Origin: Polaribacter litorisediminis
Lineage (GTDB): Bacteria > Bacteroidota > Bacteroidia > Flavobacteriales > Flavobacteriaceae
DNA length: 64,000 bases
Reading direction: 5' to 3'
Assembly (NCBI RefSeq): GCF_019968605.1
Contig: NZ_CP082966.1
Coordinates: 124,001-188,000 of the forward strand
The notes under the pieces are model-generated. The model was not told the DNA's origin and did no database searches. It saw only the letters and a program-made list of their open reading frames with translations. Both the position numbers and the translations under genes were made by a program. Below, one piece after another: positions 1-9,408 of this stretch (the stretch's first letter is position 1; each line of letters begins with the position of its first letter).

Positions 1-637
1 ATCGATTTTCTTTCGTTCTGTAGTGAAAAGTACCTCTAAAATTACCATTGCTTACCAAAGCTCTTCTATACGCACCTAAAGAGCGTAACCCTTTATAGGA
101 AAAAGAAACATTCAATCTTTCGGAAAAATTTAGAGTAAAAAGTGCATCTAATACTTGCCCTTGCTGCAAACCTGTTCTGTATAAAATTTCTGTGGTTGTT
201 GTAGGAACTTCGTAATATTTAATGTCTTCTATATCAAAATAACTCACTTGTTTTGCAGTAAAACCAATGTCTGGTAATTTTTTTAGATTGTTAAAACTGT
301 ACCCTAAGTTCGTGAAAGTTTGCCCTTGATTATGAAAACCTAAAAGTTCAAAATTATCCGTTCTTAAATAATTGAATTTGTACTCCTTTTGTAAGGTTAA
401 AGTGGTATCGATATACGTTGTATCTCTGTTATGAGAGAATATTTTATAATCGGTATATTTTGTTTTTCCTGATAAAATAACCTTTTTAGCCCCCGTAGTT
501 CTTATGGTGTCTATTTCACCATTTTCGTTGATAAATGTATTTTCTCTTTTTTCGTTTCCACTTAATTTTCTCTGACCATATAGAGTGCTCAGCGCAAGGA
601 TAAAACAACAAAAGGATAAAACAATTCTTTTTTTCAT
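1..637 (-). CDS. Putative outer-membrane porin, C-terminus beyond left edge
   Basis: An open frame on the minus strand starts at an ATG at 637 and runs off the left edge, so only about 212 residues are visible. The first 21 residues are a signal peptide (MKKR, a hydrophobic stretch, then ending LYGQ). The rest is rich in alternating aromatic and polar residues (for example YSFNNLKKLPDIGFTAK and FRGTFHYRTKEN), as in beta-barrel strands. The family is probably the Bacteroidota putative porin family (Porin_10 type), which I recall lying next to rnhB in flavobacteria. It would sit in the outer membrane; its substrate is unknown. It is divergent from rnhB, separated by about 195 bp. Confidence 0.6.
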   Translation of the reverse strand, partial: MKKRIVLSFCCFILALSTLYGQRKLSGNEKRENTFINENGEIDTIRTTGAKKVILSGKTKYTDYKIFSHNRDTTYIDTTLTLQKEYKFNYLRTDNFELLGFHNQGQTFTNLGYSFNNLKKLPDIGFTAKQVSYFDIEDIKYYEVPTTTTEILYRTGLQQGQVLDALFTLNFSERLNVSFSYKGLRSLGAYRRALVSNGNFRGTFHYRTKENR

Positions 638-832
638 TCTAAATTTAAACAAAAGCAAATGTAAAATAATAAAACGAAATGAATTGTTAATACTTATAAT
701 GAAATCGGTTAATTTAAAAATGAGTTTTAAACTTTTTTAAAGCGATGGAAGTAGTGATCTTCTTTTGAAATTGAAGTCCAACTAGATTGGTGAATAGGAA
801 TCTAATAGAAAAAGTTTTCTTTTCTTTGTAAG

Positions 833-1432
833 ATGTTAAAATCAAATTTTAGTGGCTTTTCTTTAGAAGCAGGCACAGACGAAGCCGGAAGAGGTTGTTT
901 GTCAGGGCCGGTGGTTGCTGCAGCAGTAATTTTACCAAAAGATTTTTCGCATGTTTTTTTAAATGATTCTAAACAATTATCAGAAAAAAAGAGAGAATCC
1001 TTAAGGCCTATTATTGAAGAAAATGCGCTAGCTTTTGCAGTTTCTTTTGTTTGGCAACAAGAAGTGGATGAAATAAATGTGTTGCAAGCTTCTATAACTG
1101 GCATGCATAGAGCCGTTGAACAGCTAAAAATTACGCCAGAATTTATCATTGTTGATGGAAATAAATTTAAGAATTTTAAAGAAATTCCGCATGAAACGAT
1201 TGTAAAAGGAGATGCAAAATACTTGAGTATTGCTGCGGCCTCCGTGTTGGCAAAAACCTACAGAGATGATTATATGGCAAAGATTCATCAAGAATACCCA
1301 ATGTATAATTGGAAAAAAAACAAAGGTTACCCAACCAAAGAGCACAGAAATGCCATTCGTGAGTTTGGGCCAAATCTACATCATCGAAAAACATTTAGAT
1401 TGCTGCCAGAACAATTAAAATTGAAAATTTAA
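833..1432 (+). CDS. rnhB: Ribonuclease HII
   Basis: This 199-residue protein matches RNase HII, which cleaves the RNA strand of RNA-DNA hybrids and removes misincorporated ribonucleotides. The signature [19 protein letters not shown] is at residues 14-32 with catalytic D16 and E17. The third acidic residue is in FIIVDGNK, and the conserved [17 protein letters not shown] segment follows. The C-terminal YPTKEH...G motif is also present. Length is normal. The ATG at 833 is the first in frame before the DEAGRG motif. The gene stands alone and is transcribed away from the porin gene. Confidence 0.96.
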   Translation: MLKSNFSGFSLEAGTDEAGRGCLSGPVVAAAVILPKDFSHVFLNDSKQLSEKKRESLRPIIEENALAFAVSFVWQQEVDEINVLQASITGMHRAVEQLKITPEFIIVDGNKFKNFKEIPHETIVKGDAKYLSIAAASVLAKTYRDDYMAKIHQEYPMYNWKKNKGYPTKEHRNAIREFGPNLHHRKTFRLLPEQLKLKI

Positions 1433-1593
1433 TCATTTTTTTCTTTAGTTTGTGCAAACTTCATGACTCTCAGGGTGATAGTTTTTTTACAGAAATTCAG
1501 AGGGACAAATTGTGACTTTTTCTTAAGAGAATTATCTAAATAATTCTTCAATTATAAAATAACTTCAACTATTTTTACCATCCAAAATTTCAT

Positions 1594-2649
1594 ATGATGA
1601 TAAAAAAAACGCGTGTAGAAATTACGAAATGTATCCTTCATAAAGTAGCCAATAAATTTAATAGCGGACGCAATGTGTTCTCGGAAGATTTAATTCGTTT
1701 TGATCAAGAAAGTTACGACTTGATGAAGAATTTTTTACTAAAACCTTTTGGGAGTTTAACGCAGAGTTACCGTTTTTCTCATCATGCAGATGTGCGTTTA
1801 AATGAATTAAATAATTACGCTTCAGAAGTATTTAAAGAAGAAAGTTCGTTTGTAGAATACTCTAAAAATATGGTGAATCATTTGTATGAACAATCTAATT
1901 CCGCACAAATAAAAACAGGCGATGTCATCGTTGTTCTTATTGAAGGGATAGAGTATAAAGATGTGTTAACAGAAGCTATTGGCATTTTTAAAATTGAAAA
2001 TAAAGTTGATTTTTTTCAGACTTATTTAGATGATAATGAGAGTTTTGATGTCGTAGTTCAAAAAGGAATATCAACCAAAAAAATAGATAAAGGTTGTTTA
2101 ATTTTAAACACTTCGGATACAGAAGGAACGGTGGTGCTTTCTGTGGATAATAACAATTATGATGCACAATATTGGATTAAAAATTTCTTGAGTGTAAAAC
2201 TAGCGGATGATTATAATTCGCACACACAAAACTATTTAGAATTGTGTAAGGAATTTTCAGAGGAGGTGATTAAACCAGAATTAGGCATGCACGAACAAGG
2301 GAATTTTTTAGCTAATACAGTAGATTATTTTAAGGAAAATGAATCGGTAGATTATGCTACTTTTAAAGATGAAGTTTTTCAGGAAGATGAGCACAAAGAA
2401 AAGTTTGATGAATATAAGAAACACTTCGAAACTTTAAATGATGTTTTAATTAGGAATAATTTTGATGTTTCTGGAGTTGTTTTAAAGAAAGAAAAAAGTA
2501 AACTAAAAACGGAAATTAAATTAGATACCAACATTAGTATAAAATTAGATGTAGATGCCCCAGAAGCCGCTTCAGAATATTTAGAAAGAGGATATGATGA
2601 AGAGAAAAAAATGAAATTTTATAAAGTGTATTTTAACGAAGAAAAGTAA
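1594..2649 (+). CDS. Nucleoid-associated protein, NdpA/YejK (NA37) family
   Basis: The 351-residue protein resembles the NdpA/YejK nucleoid-associated family. Its N-terminus (KTRVEITKCILHKVANKFN), the acidic mid-region with GDVIVVLIEG, and the C-terminal stretch on nucleoid-associated-like chemistry (EIKLDTNISIKLDVDAPE) fit that family. The E. coli member is nucleoid associated; the precise role in Bacteroidota is not established. There are two adjacent ATG codons (1594 and 1597) and either could be the start. It is a single gene, convergent with lipB. Confidence 0.8.
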   Translation: MMIKKTRVEITKCILHKVANKFNSGRNVFSEDLIRFDQESYDLMKNFLLKPFGSLTQSYRFSHHADVRLNELNNYASEVFKEESSFVEYSKNMVNHLYEQSNSAQIKTGDVIVVLIEGIEYKDVLTEAIGIFKIENKVDFFQTYLDDNESFDVVVQKGISTKKIDKGCLILNTSDTEGTVVLSVDNNNYDAQYWIKNFLSVKLADDYNSHTQNYLELCKEFSEEVIKPELGMHEQGNFLANTVDYFKENESVDYATFKDEVFQEDEHKEKFDEYKKHFETLNDVLIRNNFDVSGVVLKKEKSKLKTEIKLDTNISIKLDVDAPEAASEYLERGYDEEKKMKFYKVYFNEEK

Positions 2650-2656
2650 ATTCAAA

Positions 2657-2709
2657 CGTCATTAAGAGGAATGAAGCAATCTGTTATTGGTGGACAGATT
2701 GCTTTATAA
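2657..2709. repeat. Interspersed palindromic repeat / possible bidirectional terminator
   Basis: Between two convergent genes lies CGTCATTAAGAGGAATGAAG followed by an 11-bp perfect stem, AAGCAATCTGT (2674-2684) and ACAGATTGCTT (2694-2704), with a 9-nt loop. The CGTCATT...GAGGAATGAAGCAATCTG wording resembles a palindromic intergenic repeat I recall from many bacterial genomes. There is no strong T-run, so terminator activity is uncertain. Confidence 0.5.
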
Positions 2710-2724
2710 AAGCGCAATAACTTT

Positions 2725-3429
2725 TTAGGAGTTAATAAACAGATCGACTTTAAACAGTGTTTTAAAGTGCTTTAGTATTTTTTGTTTTACTTCTTCCGTA
2801 TCTATTTTTTTACCTAACTCAGATTCCATGGATGCGACCGCTTTTCCTTTAATTCCGCAGGGTATGATGTTGTCAAAATAGCCTAAATTGGTATTTACAT
2901 TTAAGGCAAAACCATGCATAGTTACCCAACGTGAAGAGCGAATTCCTAGAGCACAAATTTTACGAGCAAAAGGAGTTCCAACATCCAACCAAACTCCTGT
3001 TTCACCTTTACTTCTATCGCCTTTTAAACCATATTCTGCCATCGTTAAAATGATGGATTCCTCTAACAAACGGAGGTATTTATGAATATCGGTAAAAAAA
3101 TTTTCTAAATCTAAAATTGGGTACCCAACAATTTGTCCAGGGCCATGATAGGTAATATCGCCACCTCGGTTTATTTTGTAAAAAGTAGCCTCTTTTTCAG
3201 CCAATTGCTTTTCGTTTAGTAACAAGTTATTTACATCACCACTTTTACCTAAGGTATATACATGCGGATGTTCTACAAATAAAAAGTAGTTTTTGGTTGC
3301 TATTTGTTCATCATTTCGTCGATTAGAAATTTTGACATCCACAATTTCCTGAAGCAATTCAGATTGATAATCCCAGGTTTCTTTATAATCTTGTATTCCA
3401 AGATCTTTTAATAGTATATTTTTGTTCAT
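2725..3429 (-). CDS. lipB: Octanoyltransferase (lipoyl(octanoyl) transferase)
   Basis: LipB transfers octanoate from acyl carrier protein to the lipoyl domains of the E2/GcvH proteins, the first step of lipoate synthesis. The 234-residue protein carries the family motifs RGGDITYHGPGQIVGYPIL, then FARKICALGIR with the catalytic lysine, then TMHGFALNVN. The catalytic cysteine is in IIPCGIKGKAVASM. Length is typical. The start at 3429 is the ATG just downstream of a TAnnTTTG box. The gene is convergent with the nucleoid-associated gene. Confidence 0.95.
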   Translation of the reverse strand: MNKNILLKDLGIQDYKETWDYQSELLQEIVDVKISNRRNDEQIATKNYFLFVEHPHVYTLGKSGDVNNLLLNEKQLAEKEATFYKINRGGDITYHGPGQIVGYPILDLENFFTDIHKYLRLLEESIILTMAEYGLKGDRSKGETGVWLDVGTPFARKICALGIRSSRWVTMHGFALNVNTNLGYFDNIIPCGIKGKAVASMESELGKKIDTEEVKQKILKHFKTLFKVDLFINS

Positions 3430-3873
3430 AAGCTCTTTTACAAAGGTAGATATTTCATTGTATTTGAGTCGTTAAATTATATCCAAAAGATACTTTTTTT
3501 GTTCATACTCGTTTTAAATATAGAGGAGAAAGGTGCACAACAATTATAGTTAAAGTAAAAAAGACGGGCATATCGTTTACAAGAAAAATAGCTATCAAAA
3601 GAAAAAATAACAACTTCTTATGATGAAATTCTATGAAAGAATAGAAGCTTTAGTAGTTACTATGTGGTACTGGGAAAATAAATTACTTTTTTGAAAAACT
3701 CTTAATAGGGTTTAAATTTTTATAAAATATAAATACTTGATTATGTTTTTTTTATGATGTTAAGATTTAGGTGAATGAAATTTTTTTATCCAACTTTATA
3801 ATTGAAGATTCATTATTTCACTATCTTACATCAAATTTAAAAATTATTTTGTTTTCATAAAACCTGGTTCACT
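3430..3873. other. Intergenic region with one doubtful 24-codon ORF
   Basis: This 444-bp AT-rich gap between divergent genes has no convincing gene. A 24-codon frame at 3620-3694 (+) starts with two ATGs and would encode a Trp/Tyr-rich peptide, KFYERIEALVVTMWYWENK. It is too short to judge. The lipB promoter box is at the left end; I found no clear TAnnTTTG box for the gene at 3874. Confidence 0.4.
3441..3448 (-). promoter_or_regulatory. Probable -7 promoter box of lipB (TACCTTTG)
   Basis: On the minus strand TACCTTTG matches the Bacteroidota sigma-A -7 consensus TAnnTTTG and ends 11 nt before the lipB start. A clear TTG at the -33 position is not seen. Confidence 0.5.
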
Positions 3874-6800
3874 ATGAAATTTAAAAGTTCCTTATTAATC
3901 ACTCTTATTATTTTTCTTTCTATTTCAAATACATTGAAAGCACAAGATTTCTGGAAAAAAATAGATAAACAAAATTACAAACATCAAAAAGAAATTTATC
4001 AAAAGAAAAACTTTCCTGCAGCATTTGAAATTTTATCAATGGATATAGATGCTTTTTCTAAGAATTTGAAACGTAAGTCTGCTGAGCAAAAAGAAATTAT
4101 CGAGCTCCCAAATTCAGACGGAAGTTTATCTAAATTCTCTATCAAAGAAACCTCTAATTTTGAAGCTACTTTGCAAGCTAAATTTCCAAATATTACCTCC
4201 TATTCGGCACAAGGAATAGACGATCCAACGGCAGTTGCAAAAATTAGTATGGGTACAGATGGTTTTCATGCTGTTATTTTTTCTGGTGTCAAAGAAACCG
4301 TTTTTATAGATCCATATTCTAAAGATCATAAAGATTTTATTGTTTACAAAAGAGCTAGTTTATCTAAGGGTAATGAAGATTTTAAGTGCCTAGTAGAAGC
4401 ATCTGCTAAAAAAGATTTTACTGTTTCAGATTTTAATAAAAATACGAATGATGCAAATTTAAGAACCTATAGACTGGCACTGGCGGGTACTGGCGAATAT
4501 TCGCAATTTCATTTATCAAGACAAAATGTATCGGATCTTGAAACAGATGCTGTTAAAAAGGCGGCAGTTTTATCTGCCATGAACACTTCAATGACAAGAG
4601 TTAATGGTATTTTTGAAAGAGATGTTGCAGTAAGATTTATAATTGTTGGTAATAATGACCAACTTATTTTTTTAGATCCTGATACAGATAACTTATCAAA
4701 TAATAATACAGATGCTTTAATTAATGAAACTCAATCAATTTGTGATGACATCATTGGCACTTTAAACTATGATATTGGGCATACTTTTAGTACTGGTGCC
4801 GGAGGATTAGCGGGTTTAGGGGTGGTTTGTTTAGCAAACCAAAAAGGAAGAGGAGTTACAGGTATTGGATCCCCTGTAGGCGACCCTTATGATGTAGATT
4901 ATGTATCGCATGAAATAGGGCATCAATTTGGTGCAAATCATACATTTAATAATTCTTGTAGTAACAATAGAAATAGTTCCACAGCAATCGAACCAGGAAG
5001 TGGGTCCACTATAATGGCGTATGCAGGAATTTGTCCGCCTAATGTTCAGAGCAGTGGTGACGACTATTTTCATTCGGTAAGTATCACAGAAATGCTTCAT
5101 ATTATTGAATCTTCTGGGGATTGTGCCGTTTTAAGCGATACGAATAATACTGCTCCAATAGCCAATGCAGGATTGGATTTTAGTATTCCTAAATCTACAC
5201 CTTTTGTTTTAAAAGGAACTGCTATCGATGCAGAAGGAGTTGAAAGCTTAACCTATAATTGGGAGCAAATAGATAGTGAAAGCGGAACAATGCCTCCAGA
5301 GTCGGGGAGTGGCGAAGGTCCTATGTTTAGGTCTGTGCCTTCTCAAAATGTTCCTTATAGATATATGCCAAATTTAAGTACGGTTTTAGAGAATAGTACC
5401 GCTTCAACTTGGGAAGTTTTACCTTCAGAAGCAAGAGAACTTAATTTTTCTTTTTTGGTTAGAGATAATCATTCAAGAGGGGGAGGTACGTCAAGAGATG
5501 ATATGAAAGTGGAAGTTGTAGATGCACCACCTTTTATAGTAACCTCACAAAACACAGAAGAAACTTTTAATGCTGGGCAAACAATTTCTGTTACTTGGAG
5601 CAAAGGAATTACAGATATTGCGCCAATAGATTGTAAAAATGTTCATATAAAATTATCTGTTGATGGCGGACTTACGTTTCCAATATTTTTAAAAGCGAAC
5701 ACACCTAATGATGAATCAGAAGAGGTGTTAATACCTAATAATGCCACAGCAGATGCAAGAATTATGGTTGAAGCTGCAGATAATATTTTTTATAATGTGA
5801 ATACTTCGAAGTTTAGTATTGTTTCATCGACACCAACTTTTTTAATGGTAGATAAAACGGGTGAACAAGCGGTTTGTAATGACGAAAGTCAAAGTAGTAG
5901 TTACACCATAAATTTCGATTTTATAAATGGTTTTGAAGAAGTGGTCACTTTAAGTGCCACAGCAAATCCAGAAGGTTCGACTGTAACATTTAATCCTGCA
6001 ACAATTTCGGCAAATGGCGATGTAATCGTAACAGTTTCTAATTTAGATGGCAAAGAAGCCAAAAACTACGATATTAATATTATTGGCACTGCAGCAACTG
6101 TTACTCAAAATGTGGATGTAACTTTAAATTTAAAAAGTGCCACGTTTAACCCCGTAAATTTATTATTCCCAGCAAATGGAGCAACAAATGTTTCTTTGGA
6201 TGAAATTTTAAGATGGGATGAGGATGAAAACCCATCATCATATGAGGTAGAAATAGCATCTGATACTAGTTTTAACACCATTTTTTCTAGTGGAAATGTG
6301 GAAAGGAACTCTTATAGTTTGACAAATTTAGTTCCAGACACCCAATATTTTTGGAGGGTGAAACCTATAAATGATTGTGGAGAGGGCGCTTATTCGGACA
6401 TCTTCAGTTTTACTACAGAATCTTGTACTGCTTGTGTGTCGTTTGGAAACACTGATTTCGAAACAAGTACTACTTTAGTGCAATTTAACACCATCAATAA
6501 TATTTCAGCTAAACCAGACGAATTCGGCGAACGAAGTGGATATAGCGATTATACAGCCATAAATACCACTGTAAAATTAAACGAAAGCCATGCTTTAACC
6601 GTCAACTTAAATACAGATGGGGATTGGAGAGTGCAAGTGAAAGTTTGGATAGACTGGAATCAGAACTGTAGTTTTGATGATGCTGGTGAAGAGTATGATC
6701 TCGGATTTGCACAAAATACTGAAAATGGTGCGACTGATTTAAGTGGTCTGGTTATTACTGTTCCAGCAGGGGCTATTTTGGGTAATACGATTATGAGGGT

Positions 6801-7179
6801 TTCTAGTCGATATACGGGAGATTATTTTATTACCTATCCAACTTCCTGTGAGCAGGATTTTGATGGAGAAGTAGAAGAGTATACTATCATTGTAGAAGAT
6901 GCAACAGCCTCTATTGATGATGTTGCTTTTGATGGGTTTAATGTATTTCCCAATCCGACGAAAGGAGATTTTACCTTAACCTTGCAAGTAGTGGATACGG
7001 ATAAAGTTTCAGTACAATTATATGATGTTAGAGGGCGTTTAATTGACGAAAAAAAATATTATAATACTTTTGTAAATTTCTCTGAAAATATCTTTTTTGA
7101 GAAAGCCTCTAAAGGATTGTATTTGTTAAAAGTTACGAATGGAACGAAACAAACAACAAGAAAACTGATGATAAAATAA
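3874..7179 (+). CDS. Secreted reprolysin-like zinc metallopeptidase with T9SS sorting domain
   Basis: A 1101-residue secreted protease. Residues 1-23 are a signal peptide ending in LKAQ. A propeptide-like region precedes an M12-type zincin domain, with the zinc site SHEIGHQFGANH (HExGHxxGxxH starting near residue 346) and a Met-turn in TIMAYAGICPP. Ig-like regions follow. A fibronectin type III-like domain (NLLFPANGATNVSLDE through YFWRVKPIND) lies around residues 755-850, then a GEVED domain (DGEVEEYTI). A type A T9SS sorting domain closes the protein (VFPNPTKGDFTLTL ... GLYLLKVTNG), so it is probably exported across the outer membrane by T9SS and cleaved or anchored. The likely role is extracellular protein degradation. 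It is monocistronic with a strong terminator. Confidence 0.88.
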   Translation: MKFKSSLLITLIIFLSISNTLKAQDFWKKIDKQNYKHQKEIYQKKNFPAAFEILSMDIDAFSKNLKRKSAEQKEIIELPNSDGSLSKFSIKETSNFEATLQAKFPNITSYSAQGIDDPTAVAKISMGTDGFHAVIFSGVKETVFIDPYSKDHKDFIVYKRASLSKGNEDFKCLVEASAKKDFTVSDFNKNTNDANLRTYRLALAGTGEYSQFHLSRQNVSDLETDAVKKAAVLSAMNTSMTRVNGIFERDVAVRFIIVGNNDQLIFLDPDTDNLSNNNTDALINETQSICDDIIGTLNYDIGHTFSTGAGGLAGLGVVCLANQKGRGVTGIGSPVGDPYDVDYVSHEIGHQFGANHTFNNSCSNNRNSSTAIEPGSGSTIMAYAGICPPNVQSSGDDYFHSVSITEMLHIIESSGDCAVLSDTNNTAPIANAGLDFSIPKSTPFVLKGTAIDAEGVESLTYNWEQIDSESGTMPPESGSGEGPMFRSVPSQNVPYRYMPNLSTVLENSTASTWEVLPSEARELNFSFLVRDNHSRGGGTSRDDMKVEVVDAPPFIVTSQNTEETFNAGQTISVTWSKGITDIAPIDCKNVHIKLSVDGGLTFPIFLKANTPNDESEEVLIPNNATADARIMVEAADNIFYNVNTSKFSIVSSTPTFLMVDKTGEQAVCNDESQSSSYTINFDFINGFEEVVTLSATANPEGSTVTFNPATISANGDVIVTVSNLDGKEAKNYDINIIGTAATVTQNVDVTLNLKSATFNPVNLLFPANGATNVSLDEILRWDEDENPSSYEVEIASDTSFNTIFSSGNVERNSYSLTNLVPDTQYFWRVKPINDCGEGAYSDIFSFTTESCTACVSFGNTDFETSTTLVQFNTINNISAKPDEFGERSGYSDYTAINTTVKLNESHALTVNLNTDGDWRVQVKVWIDWNQNCSFDDAGEEYDLGFAQNTENGATDLSGLVITVPAGAILGNTIMRVSSRYTGDYFITYPTSCEQDFDGEVEEYTIIVEDATASIDDVAFDGFNVFPNPTKGDFTLTLQVVDTDKVSVQLYDVRGRLIDEKKYYNTFVNFSENIFFEKASKGLYLLKVTNGTKQTTRKLMIK

Positions 7180-7194
7180 AAGTTTATAGAACTT

Positions 7195-7248
7195 AAAAAG
7201 CCTCATTTAATACTGATATGAACTCAGATTTAGATGAGGCTTTTTTTT
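7195..7248. terminator. Bidirectional intrinsic terminator
   Basis: AAAAAGCCTCAT at 7195 pairs with ATGAGGCTTTTT at the right end and is followed by a T-run. It lies between the convergent protease gene and pruA and has an A-run/T-run on both sides, so it can serve both. Confidence 0.85.
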
Positions 7249-7261
7249 GATGTTTATTTTC

Positions 7262-8887
7262 TTATCCTAAAAAAGGATATTTGTAATCGGTTGGTGTTAC
7301 AAACGTTTCTTTAATCAATCTAACAGACGTCCAACGCAATAAGTTTTGAGCAGAACCTGCTTTGTCATTTGTGCCAGAAGCTCTTGCTCCTCCAAATGGT
7401 TGCTGTCCAACAACGGCCCCTGTTGGTTTGTCATTGATATAAAAGTTTCCTGCAGCATTTTCTAATGCTTTCGATGCTTTTTCAACAATGTATCTATCCT
7501 TAGAAAAAATGGCTCCCGTTAAAGCATATTCCGTAGATTCATCAACTAACTTTAAGGAAGCTTCCCAAGCTTCATCTTCATATACAAAAATGGTCATTAC
7601 AGGGCCAAATAACTCTGTTGTCATCGTTGCGTATGTTGGAGATTTTGCTAAAATCACAGTAGGTTCAATAAAGTAACCTACAGATTTATCGTGGTTTCCA
7701 CCAACTATAATTTCTGCATCTGCATCCACTTTTGCAGCATCAATAAAGCTAGCAATTTTATCAAAAGAGCCTTCATGAATTACAGCGTTTACAAAATTAT
7801 TAGGGTCTTCTGGAGACCCCATTTTAATTTCGTTGGTTTGTTGAATTACGTGCTCTTTTACCTCTTCCCATAAAGATGCAGGAATATAAGCTCTTGAAGC
7901 AGCAGAACATTTTTGACCTTGATATTCAAAAGAACCTCTTACAATTGCGGTTGCAACTTGCAAAGGATTCGAAGAATTATGTACCCAGATAAAATCTTTT
8001 CCACCTGTTTCTCCAACAATTCTTGGGTAGGTTTTATAGGTATGAATGTTGTTTCCTATTTGTTTCCAAAGATTTTTAAAAACATGTGTAGAGCCTGTAA
8101 AATGCAATCCTGAAAAATCTGGAGAAGCCAAAATAGTGTCAGAAATCATGACAGGGTCTCCGTAAACTACATTGATAACGCCATCTGGTAACCCCGCTTC
8201 TTTAAATAAATCTACAATTACTTGTGCAGAATATGCTTGATGATCAGAAGGTTTCCAAACAACAACATTACCCATTAAAGCTGCTGCGGCAGGTAAGTTT
8301 GCGGCAATAGATGTAAAGTTAAAAGGAGAAATTGCATATACAAATCCTTCTAAAGGTCTGTACTCAACTCTGTTCCATATTCCTGGAGCAGATGCTGGCT
8401 GATCTTTAAAAATATCTGTCATGTATTGTACATTAAACTTAAAGAAATCGATCATTTCGCAGGCAGCATCAATTTCTGCTTGATGTACATTTTTAGACTG
8501 CGCAATCATCGTAGCCGCATTCATTTTGGCTCTGTATGGACCTGCTAATAATTCAGCTGCCTTTAAGAAAATGGTAGCTCTCTCTGTCCAAGAAACGCTA
8601 GACCAAGCTTCTCTAGCAGCCAAAGCTGTAGAAATTGCTTCATCAACATGGGTCTTATCAGCAATGTGATATTGACCAACAATATGTTTATGGTCATGAG
8701 GAGGGGTAATATTTTTTGTGTTTCCTGTTCTAACTTCAACACCATTAATATGCATAGGCACATCAATATTGCTATGAAACATCGATTTATAGGTTGCTAA
8801 CAACTCTTCTCGTTCGGGAGAACCAGGAGCATATCCTTTTACGGGTTCGTTTACTGCTGTTGGAACATTAAAAAATCCTCTTGCCAT
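7262..8887 (-). CDS. pruA: L-glutamate gamma-semialdehyde dehydrogenase (1-pyrroline-5-carboxylate dehydrogenase)
   Basis: The 541-residue aldehyde dehydrogenase oxidises glutamate semialdehyde to glutamate with NAD+, the second step of proline catabolism. The glutamate active-site motif GETGGKDFIWVH and the catalytic cysteine motif YQGQKCSAASRAY are present, as is FTGSTHVF of the cofactor domain. The C-terminal QQPFGGARASGTNDKAG motif is typical of the stand-alone PruA family. Length matches stand-alone P5C dehydrogenases, not bifunctional PutA. No proline dehydrogenase gene is in this window. A TAnnTTTG box lies about 42 bp upstream. Confidence 0.95.
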   Translation of the reverse strand: MARGFFNVPTAVNEPVKGYAPGSPEREELLATYKSMFHSNIDVPMHINGVEVRTGNTKNITPPHDHKHIVGQYHIADKTHVDEAISTALAAREAWSSVSWTERATIFLKAAELLAGPYRAKMNAATMIAQSKNVHQAEIDAACEMIDFFKFNVQYMTDIFKDQPASAPGIWNRVEYRPLEGFVYAISPFNFTSIAANLPAAAALMGNVVVWKPSDHQAYSAQVIVDLFKEAGLPDGVINVVYGDPVMISDTILASPDFSGLHFTGSTHVFKNLWKQIGNNIHTYKTYPRIVGETGGKDFIWVHNSSNPLQVATAIVRGSFEYQGQKCSAASRAYIPASLWEEVKEHVIQQTNEIKMGSPEDPNNFVNAVIHEGSFDKIASFIDAAKVDADAEIIVGGNHDKSVGYFIEPTVILAKSPTYATMTTELFGPVMTIFVYEDEAWEASLKLVDESTEYALTGAIFSKDRYIVEKASKALENAAGNFYINDKPTGAVVGQQPFGGARASGTNDKAGSAQNLLRWTSVRLIKETFVTPTDYKYPFLG

Positions 8888-8928
8888 ATTTGTGTGTTTT
8901 AAAATTTGATTCTACTTATTTTGAAAGG

Positions 8929-8936
8929 CAAAGTTA
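8929..8936 (-). promoter_or_regulatory. Probable -7 promoter box of pruA (TAACTTTG)
   Basis: TAACTTTG on the minus strand fits the TAnnTTTG consensus and lies 41 nt upstream of the pruA start codon. The -33 element is not well placed. Confidence 0.5.
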
Positions 8937-9176
8937 CAAATTTTATCAATCGATTTCGGAACTTTAGAGGCTAAATTTATAGATGTTTACGGACACTAAA
9001 TTGCAATACAATTTAAAAAAATTAAAATTTTTGTTTTCTGAAATAGGAAATAATTTTTTTAGAAAAAAGTAGGGTAGAGGTTTCATTTCTTTTAACCTCT
9101 AGAATTTTTTTCGATCATATAGAACTTATATAACGAGCACTTTTGGTTTTTTAAATTGCAAGTTACAGCTACATTT

Positions 9177-9330
9177 AAAAAAGTATAGAAGAAACGATAC
9201 ATAGAAATGAGACTCCAATTCTAGATACAACCAGTTTAAATTAAGTCACAATAATCTACAATTGTTTCAAAGCGTCCTTGCTGATAAACTTTTTTTTTAG
9301 GGTACTAATTAATACAAATAGTTCGCTATA
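9177..9330 (-). pseudogene. Remnant of a second DUF3667-type gene (3' end only)
   Basis: Reading the plus strand, AAAAAAGTATAGAAGAAACG and the ~150 bp after it align almost without gaps to 10211-10365, the 3' end of the intact DUF3667 gene on the same strand. Shared blocks include AAAAAAGTATA, TCCTTGCTGATAAA and an ACTAATTA/AATAATTAGATACAA stretch. The copy has many substitutions and no usable frame, so it is a fossil duplicate. The lipoprotein gene lies between the two copies. Confidence 0.7.
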
Positions 9331-9408
9331 GTATTCTGTAGATTTTTTTTGCAACAAAATATTCTTGGTCATTAGCAAAAACACTTTTTTTTAAATTTTT
9401 AGTGTAGA

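Larger units (their letters stand above)
8888..9408. other. Intergenic region: pruA promoter, then decayed DUF3667 sequence
   Basis: The 521-bp gap holds the pruA promoter at its left end and a degenerate copy of the DUF3667 gene 3' end at 9177-9330, listed separately. The rest (8960-9176 and 9331-9408) is AT-rich with no ORF or hairpin I can support. Confidence 0.6.
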